The notes below the pieces were generated by a model. That model did no database searches. It was not told the DNA's origin and saw only the letters and a program-made list of their open reading frames with translations. From NCBI GenBank assembly GCA_017469955.1, contig JAFUFJ010000006.1, forward strand, positions 1 to 64,000: DNA of 64,000 nucleotides, given 5' to 3'. Shown piece by piece: positions 58,679 to 64,000 of the stretch. Both the position numbers and the translations under genes were made by a program. Numbering within the stretch: position 1 is the first letter of the stretch; each line of letters opens with the position of its first letter. The stretch is from Prevotella sp. (GTDB lineage Bacteria > Bacteroidota > Bacteroidia > Bacteroidales > Bacteroidaceae).

Positions 58679-59183
58679 GTTTGTCGAGTTTTGTGAATTG
58701 CTGTTTGACGGTTTGCCGGGCTCTGAAGATGTTGACCTTCACCTGTTCTTCGCTGATGCCGAGTATCTGGGCTATCTCCTTATAGGGTTTTCCCTCGAAG
58801 TCTCTGAGCTGCATGCACGAGCGTTGCTTCTCAGGAAGACGGTCGACAATTCTCTTGACAAGAGCCACTCTGTCGTTGCCCACTATCTGTTCGTAGGGAT
58901 CGGTGGCAAGTGTCGCCATGCGAACGGTGCCCTCTTCGTCGAACGATTCGCTCTGTTGACCGGAGCGTTTCAGCCAGTTGAGCGCCAGATTGTGGGCAAT
59001 GGCGAGGCTGAAAGCTTCTATGGAGTCGATGCGAGGCAGGTCTTCGCGACGCTCCCATACCTTCATCAAGGTCTCCTGCACAATGTCTTCTGCCTCTGCG
59101 CTATCGAGAGTGATGCGCAGGGCAAGCCTGTAGATCTTGTTCTTCAAAGGCAAGACATCGCCAAGAAAACTGACATTTTTCAT
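58668..59183 (-). CDS. ECF-type RNA polymerase sigma factor
   Basis: 171 residues. Region 2 (KNKIYRLALRITLDSAEAEDIVQETLMKVWERRE) and region 4 (VDRLPEKQRSCMQLRDFEGKPYKEIAQILGISEEQVKVNIFRARQTVKQQF) are complete. It differs clearly from the sigma factor at 28702 and belongs to the group paired with a small one-helix membrane protein rather than FecR. It probably responds to an envelope signal; no target genes are evident nearby. The 195-bp gap upstream, to speA's end, shows no clear -7 box. Confidence 0.92.
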   Translation of the reverse strand: MKNVSFLGDVLPLKNKIYRLALRITLDSAEAEDIVQETLMKVWERREDLPRIDSIEAFSLAIAHNLALNWLKRSGQQSESFDEEGTVRMATLATDPYEQIVGNDRVALVKRIVDRLPEKQRSCMQLRDFEGKPYKEIAQILGISEEQVKVNIFRARQTVKQQFTKLDKHGL

Positions 59184-59378
59184 CTTCTCTCTATAAGGAT
59201 GACAACTGAAAGCTGCCGAAAGTTACAGGGATTAACATTCATTAATAAAGAAACAGGGCGGTTTTTCCCGGATGATGGATGGCGACACTTCAGAATATCC
59301 GCCAGCCATTATCCTTGAAATGCACATGCCAAAAGGCCTTTCCCGTTTGAATCCAGACAAGGAATGGCCTGCAGGCTC

Positions 59379-61271
59379 CTACTCCAAGTAGGTGTATCCG
59401 TAGAGTCCCGAGCGGTAGTTTGAGAGGAACTCCTTGCCCTCTTCAAGCGAGATCTTGCCCTGTTTGACACTCTTCATCACCCAAATCTCGAGTTGACGGA
59501 CCAGTTTCTTGGGGTTGAACTGCACGTAGTCGAGCACCTCTTCTACCGTTTCTCCGTCGATAATCTGATCAATGTGATAGTGACCGTCCTTGACTGACAG
59601 GTGAACAGCATTGGTATCGCCGAACAGATTGTGCATGTCTCCGAGGATCTCTTGGTAGGCTCCTACCAGAAAAACACCGAGGTAGTAGGGCTCGTTTTTT
59701 CGCAAAGTATGCACAGGAAGGACATGCGAGACGTGCCCATTGGTCACGAAATTGGTGATCTTTCCATCAGAGTCGCAGGTGATGTCCTGTAGGGTTGCAA
59801 TGCGCGTTGGTCGCTCGTCAAGGCGCTGAATGGGCACGATAGGGAACAACTGGTCTATGGCCCAAGAGTCAGGAAGACTCTGGAAAAGCGAGAAATTGCA
59901 GAAGTATTTGTCGGCCAACAGCTTGTCAAGACCCTTTAGCTCCTCAGGAGTATGCTTCATCGACTTGGCCAGACTGTTCACCTCCCGGCACACACTCCAG
60001 TACATTGACTCGATCTCTGCGCGCGTCTTCAGGTCGACTATTCCGTGAGAAAACAGGTCAAGGGCCTCCTCACGTATCTGCTCTGCGTCGTGCCAGTCTT
60101 CCAACATTGTGCGAGGATTGAGGTTGTCCCAGATCTCATAGAGGTCTCTGACGAGCTGGTGTTCTTTGTCTGTCGCCTCAAACTCCTCCGACATCTCGGG
60201 CAGAGAGGCTGTCTCGAGCACGTCGATGACTAAGACTGAATGGTGGGCAGTGAGCGACCTTCCGCTCTCGGTGATGAGGTTCGGATGGCTGATTCCGTTC
60301 TTGTTTGCCGCATCGACAAACTGATAGATGCAGTCGTTGACATACTCTTGGATGCTGTAGTTGACCGAACTTTCGCTGGAAGGCGAGCGGGTGCCGTCGT
60401 AGTCGACGCCCAATCCGCCCCCGCAGTCAACAAAGTCAACGTTGTAACCCATCTTGTGCAGCTGCACATAGAACTGGGCTGCCTCGCGCAAGGCAGTCTG
60501 TATACGGCGTATCTTGGTAATCTGGGAACCGATATGGAAATGAATCAGGCGCAAGGAGTCATGCAGTCCTTTGTCGTCGAGAATCTTCAACGCCTGGAGA
60601 AGTTCCGAACTTGTCAGACCGAATTTAGAGGCATCACCCCCGCTGTCTTCCCACTTGCCCGAGCCAGACGATGCCAGTTTGATGCGGATGCCTAAGTTAG
60701 GCTTCACATTAAGCTTCTTGGCAGCCTTGGCAATGATGTTGAGCTCGTTGAGCTTTTCTACGACTATAAAGATGCGCTTGCCCATTTTCTGGGCCAGAAG
60801 AGCCAGCTCTATGTAGCTTTGGTCTTTGTATCCGTTGCAGATAATGAGAGAGTCGCTCTGGCATTGCACGGCAATTACGGCGTGCAACTCTGGCTTTGAA
60901 CCGGCTTCAAGACCGAGGTTGAACTTGCGTCCATGTGAGATAATTTCCTCGACAACGGGCTGCATCTGGTTGACTTTGATGGGGTAGATGACGAAGTTCT
61001 CTCCCTTGTAGTCGTATTGTTCGGCAGCCTTCTTGAAGCAAGATGCCGTCTTTTCAATGCGGTTGTCAAGGATATCCGTGAAACGAAGCAGCACAGGTGG
61101 GGTGACGTCTCTTAAGGCAAGCTCGTCCATTACTTCATGAAGATCGATCTGAGTGTCGTCCTTGCACGGTGTCACATACACGTTACCTTTGTCATTAATG
61201 TTAAAATAGGACGTACCCCAGCCGTTGATGTTGTAGAGCTCTCGTGCGTCATCAATAGTCCATTTTTTCAT
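59379..61271 (-). CDS. speA: Biosynthetic arginine decarboxylase
   Basis: 630 residues. PLP enzyme converting arginine to agmatine, the first step of the agmatine route to polyamines. The PLP lysine lies in ENFVIYPIKVNQMQPVV; further conserved blocks are GLEAGSKPELHAV, LIHFHIGSQITKIRRIQ, VDCGGGLGVDYDG and LITESGRSLTAHHSVLV. Length matches the family. It lies 32 nt downstream of aroK, last gene of a topA-aroK-speA transcript. Confidence 0.95.
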   Translation of the reverse strand: MKKWTIDDARELYNINGWGTSYFNINDKGNVYVTPCKDDTQIDLHEVMDELALRDVTPPVLLRFTDILDNRIEKTASCFKKAAEQYDYKGENFVIYPIKVNQMQPVVEEIISHGRKFNLGLEAGSKPELHAVIAVQCQSDSLIICNGYKDQSYIELALLAQKMGKRIFIVVEKLNELNIIAKAAKKLNVKPNLGIRIKLASSGSGKWEDSGGDASKFGLTSSELLQALKILDDKGLHDSLRLIHFHIGSQITKIRRIQTALREAAQFYVQLHKMGYNVDFVDCGGGLGVDYDGTRSPSSESSVNYSIQEYVNDCIYQFVDAANKNGISHPNLITESGRSLTAHHSVLVIDVLETASLPEMSEEFEATDKEHQLVRDLYEIWDNLNPRTMLEDWHDAEQIREEALDLFSHGIVDLKTRAEIESMYWSVCREVNSLAKSMKHTPEELKGLDKLLADKYFCNFSLFQSLPDSWAIDQLFPIVPIQRLDERPTRIATLQDITCDSDGKITNFVTNGHVSHVLPVHTLRKNEPYYLGVFLVGAYQEILGDMHNLFGDTNAVHLSVKDGHYHIDQIIDGETVEEVLDYVQFNPKKLVRQLEIWVMKSVKQGKISLEEGKEFLSNYRSGLYGYTYLE

Positions 61272-61303
61272 TTTTAGGAGTTGAATAGTTGAAGATAAGG
61301 TGA

Positions 61304-61831
61304 TTAGAGGTGGAGGAGGTTGCGCACCTCGGCCACAGAAAGGGCTATTTTCTCAAAGTTGTCCATCAGACTGACGTCTAATGTATGCTTGGCTTTCGTA
61401 TAGAATTGTTCGCGCTGTTGCAGCTGTCCGGTCATGAAATCCTTCACTTCCTCGGGTGTCTTGTTGAGCAAAAGGGGGCGTATTCCCTTGCCCATCTGCA
61501 GGTGTTGGTGGAGCACTTCGATGCTGGCTTTCAAGTAGACTGTGTCGGCTTGCCGGTTCATGTAGTCCATGTTGTCGAAGAAACAGGGCGTTCCTCCTCC
61601 GCAACTGATGACGACATTCTCAAATTCGGCCACTTCATGGAGCATGTTATGCTCGATTTTCCGGAAACCTTCTTCTCCTTTTTCGTCGAATATCTGCTTC
61701 ACGGTCTTGCGCATTCGTGTCTCGATATACCAGTCAAGGTCGTAGAAAGGCAGGCCCAGGTCTTTGGCGAGTCCTTTGCCTATCGTGGTTTTTCCGGCAC
61801 CCATGTAGCCGATGAGGATGACTCTTATCAT
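61304..61831 (-). CDS. aroK: Shikimate kinase
   Basis: 175 residues. Phosphorylates shikimate with ATP in aromatic amino acid synthesis. Walker A is GYMGAGKTT; the shikimate-binding Asp and Arg are in DLDWYIETRMRKTVKQIF and GEEGFRKIE; the CGGGTP motif and the lid RPLL are present. The start MIRVILIGYMG (61831) was chosen since its ATG overlaps the topA TGA by four bases (ATGA). Confidence 0.95.
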   Translation of the reverse strand: MIRVILIGYMGAGKTTIGKGLAKDLGLPFYDLDWYIETRMRKTVKQIFDEKGEEGFRKIEHNMLHEVAEFENVVISCGGGTPCFFDNMDYMNRQADTVYLKASIEVLHQHLQMGKGIRPLLLNKTPEEVKDFMTGQLQQREQFYTKAKHTLDVSLMDNFEKIALSVAEVRNLLHL

Positions 61832-64000
61832 TTGTTGACGATTTCCATGCATTGCTCAAGGGTGAGCGTTGCGGCCTTTGTCTGCATGGCTTTTGGCATG
61901 CGATAGTTCTTTCCGTTGTAGGTGATGTATGGTCCGTATTTGCCGTTGAGCACCTGCAGCTTGTCGTCTTCGCTGAAAGTTTTCACGACGCGCTGTTGTT
62001 CTTGCCGGCGTTTTTCCTCAATGAGGCTGACGGCAGTCTCGAGGGTTGTGGTGTAGGGGTCTTCGCCTTTAGGCAGTGTTACGTACTTTTTATTGTGCAG
62101 TACGTATGGTCCGAATCGTCCTGTTCCGATGACGACGTCGCTGTTTTCGTATTGTCCTACGGTTCTTGGCAGGCGGAAGAGTGCGAGTGCTTCATCGAGG
62201 GTGATGGTCTCGATGCTCTTTTCTGCGGGCAGCTGGGCAAAGCGTGGTTTCTCTTTATCGTCGGCAGAGCCTATCTGAGCGACGGGTCCGAAGCGTCCGA
62301 TTTTCACTGAAACGGGCTTGCCGGTCTTTGGGTCGTTGCCGAGAATCCTTTCGCCTGCTTTTCTGTCAGAGCGTTTGTTCATCACGTTTTCGACCGTAGG
62401 CTCGAGCTTTCCGTCGAAGTCTTGCATCATTTCCACCCAGTCTTCCTTACCTTCGGCGATAAGGTCGAACTGCTGTTCGACGGTGGCCGTGAAGTTGTAG
62501 TCCATGATTTCGGGGAAGTTTTCCATGAGGAAGTCGTTCACTACGGTGCCGATGTCGGTTGGCAGGAGTTTGCCTTTTTCGCTGCCGATGGTCTCTTTCT
62601 TGTTGCGGGTGGTGACTTTTGTTCCTTTGAGAGTGTCGACGGTATAGCTGCGTTCTTCGCCTTTCTTGTCGCCTTTGACCACGTATTCGCGCTGCTGGAT
62701 GGTGGAAATAGTGGGAGCATAGGTAGACGGACGTCCGATGCCCAGCTCTTCCATCTTCTTGACGAGCGAGGCTTCAGTGTATCTGATGGGCCCTTGCGAG
62801 AAGCGTTCGGTGGCCTGTATCTCCTGTCTTTCCAAGGTGTTTCCTTCAGAAAGCGGTGGCAGCAGGGCTTCTTCGTGGCTGCCTGTGTCTTCGTCGTCGG
62901 TCGATTCACGGTATACTTTCAGGAATCCGTCGAAGCGAACGACCTCGCCTTGTGCCACGAACTTGTTTTGCTGTGGCTTTGATTTGCCTGTGTTGACGGC
63001 GATTTCGATCGTGGTTTTTTCGAGTTCGGCGTCAGCCATCTGCGATGCAATGGTGCGTTTCCAGATCAAGTCGTATAGTCTTCGTTCCTGAACGGTGCCG
63101 TCGACTGTCTGCCTGTTGATGTAGGTAGGTCGGATGGCTTCGTGGGCTTCCTGTGCGCCTTTCGAGTGGGTTTGGTATCGGCGGGGCTTGCCATAGGTCT
63201 TTCCATAGTGCTCGGCGATGGTCTCTTTGCTGGTGTTGATGGCGAGCGACGAGAGGTTGACCGAGTCGGTTCGCATATAGGTGATGTGACCATTCTCATA
63301 GAGTCGCTGTGCGACCATCATGGTTTGTGCGACGGTGAAGCCCAGCTTGCGGGCTGCTTCCTGCTGCAGTGTCGAGGTGGTGAAGGGCGGTGCCGGTGTT
63401 CGTTTGACCGGTTTGCGGCTGATGGCATTGACGGTGAATGTTGCCTCTTTGCAGGTTTCAAGAAAGCTGAGGGCCTCTTCGCGCGTCTTGAAGCGAGTGT
63501 CGAGCTCGGCCTTTACTTCCGATGTTCCTTCGCCGTTCTCGCCGTTGCCGGCAAGGAAGGTGGCGCTCACGCGGTAGTAGGGCTCGCTTTTGAACTGATG
63601 GATCTCGCGCTCGCGCTCCACGATGAGCCTGACGGCGACGCTCTGCACGCGTCCGGCTGAGAGAGCCGGCTTCACTTTGCGCCACAGCACGGGCGAGAGT
63701 TTGAATCCGACAAGGCGGTCAAGCAGGCGCCGTGCCTGCTGGGCGTTGACCAGATTCATGTCGATGTGGCGCGGGTGGGCGATGGCTTCCATGATGGCAG
63801 GCTTGGTGATCTCGTGGAAAACGATGCGCGAAGTCTTCTCTTCGTCCAGTCCAAGCACTTCGCAAAGGTGCCAGGAGATGGCCTCACCCTCGCGGTCTTC
63901 ATCGGACGCAAGCCACACCTTGTCGGCCTTTTGGGCCTGCGTGCGCAGTTCCTTTACCAGTTTTTGTTTCTCTTCGGGAATCTCATATTCGGGCTCAAGG
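61828..64000 (-). CDS. topA: DNA topoisomerase I, C-terminal portion (N-terminus outside the window)
   Basis: About 724 codons are visible; the frame is open to the window edge, so the start lies beyond 64000. Type IA topoisomerase relaxing negative supercoils. Visible: the end of the TOPRIM domain (WLASDEDREGEAISWHL), GRVQSVAVRLIVERE, the active-site Tyr in NGHITYMRTDSVNLS, the EAHEAIRPT block and GIGRPSTYAPTI. The C-terminal third has repeated GRFGP-Y-x-type topoisomerase modules (GRFGPVAQIG, GRFGPYVLHNKKYVTLP, GKYGPYITYNGKNYRMP) in place of the Cys zinc ribbons of the E. coli enzyme. First gene of the operon with aroK and speA. Confidence 0.96.
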   Translation of the reverse strand, partial: LEPEYEIPEEKQKLVKELRTQAQKADKVWLASDEDREGEAISWHLCEVLGLDEEKTSRIVFHEITKPAIMEAIAHPRHIDMNLVNAQQARRLLDRLVGFKLSPVLWRKVKPALSAGRVQSVAVRLIVEREREIHQFKSEPYYRVSATFLAGNGENGEGTSEVKAELDTRFKTREEALSFLETCKEATFTVNAISRKPVKRTPAPPFTTSTLQQEAARKLGFTVAQTMMVAQRLYENGHITYMRTDSVNLSSLAINTSKETIAEHYGKTYGKPRRYQTHSKGAQEAHEAIRPTYINRQTVDGTVQERRLYDLIWKRTIASQMADAELEKTTIEIAVNTGKSKPQQNKFVAQGEVVRFDGFLKVYRESTDDEDTGSHEEALLPPLSEGNTLERQEIQATERFSQGPIRYTEASLVKKMEELGIGRPSTYAPTISTIQQREYVVKGDKKGEERSYTVDTLKGTKVTTRNKKETIGSEKGKLLPTDIGTVVNDFLMENFPEIMDYNFTATVEQQFDLIAEGKEDWVEMMQDFDGKLEPTVENVMNKRSDRKAGERILGNDPKTGKPVSVKIGRFGPVAQIGSADDKEKPRFAQLPAEKSIETITLDEALALFRLPRTVGQYENSDVVIGTGRFGPYVLHNKKYVTLPKGEDPYTTTLETAVSLIEEKRRQEQQRVVKTFSEDDKLQVLNGKYGPYITYNGKNYRMPKAMQTKAATLTLEQCMEIVNK

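Noticed and set aside
1-64000. tRNA, rRNA and tmRNA genes
   Set aside because: I saw no cloverleaf-like GGTTCGAATCC arms or conserved rRNA blocks in the intergenic regions.

Overview
The window is a Bacteroidales chromosome segment, most likely Prevotella or a close relative. The evidence is: Bacteroidota-type -7 promoter boxes (TAnnTTTG) before many genes with little Shine-Dalgarno signal; a hybrid two-component regulator (sensor kinase, receiver and AraC domain in one protein); a family S46 dipeptidyl-peptidase; an HU-like plus 'smalltalk' gene pair; GH92/GH130/GH2 secreted glycosidases; and short type IX-secretion-like C-terminal tails. Most genes are moderately GC-rich. The serine protease gene at 2759-4231 is clearly AT-richer.

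Layout. 1-4.5 kb: the 3' end of a GtaA-type glutaminase, a CE1-like esterase, then a two-gene cassette (lipoprotein and trypsin-like protease) bracketed by two nearly identical 86-bp repeats. 4.6-8.6 kb: a housekeeping operon (DUF2851, thioesterase, dprA, dusB). 8.9-17 kb: a mannose-focused operon (GH92, GH92, GH130) divergent from a sialate O-acetylesterase-like protein. 17-18.5 kb: an M16 peptidase. 18.7-29.2 kb: a long minus-strand cluster headed by an ECF sigma factor, with two SGNH esterases, a GH2 enzyme, a CE1-like esterase and two paralogous beta-propeller proteins, but no SusC/SusD pair and no FecR anti-sigma factor. 30-31.3 kb: HU-like protein, smalltalk peptide and a possible RteC-like protein. 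31.4-37.1 kb: two DUF4105 (Lnb-like) membrane proteins around a secreted protein, then an acyl-CoA ligase. 37.5-48.8 kb: metallo-hydrolase, PfkB kinase and dicarboxylate-type symporter; LOG protein; DEAD-box helicase; SpmA/SpmB fusion, flippase and DPP7. 49-53 kb: the hybrid two-component regulator. 53.4-57.7 kb: Ca-ATPase, ribF and CPBP protease. 58-64 kb: ECF sigma with a membrane partner, then topA (partial), aroK and speA.

How the genes work together. The two CAZyme regions supply secreted or periplasmic alpha-mannosidases, a mannoside phosphorylase or hydrolase, a GH2 enzyme and several O-acetyl/acyl esterases. This is a plausible toolkit for trimming N-glycans, mannans or acetylated host and plant glycans. 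The protease, DPP7 and M16 genes fit the peptide diet of this group.

Most unusual feature. At least fourteen intergenic loci carry arrays of quasi-palindromic modules set exactly 22 bp apart. The module sequence differs (GAGAA...TTCTC, CATAC...GTATG, AAAA...TTTT, GCGTA-based), yet the 22-bp phase is kept, even where different modules are mixed in one array. Nearly all lie within about 25-160 nt after a stop codon. One five-module array has perfect 18-bp terminal inverted repeats. I do not recognise this as a described element class.
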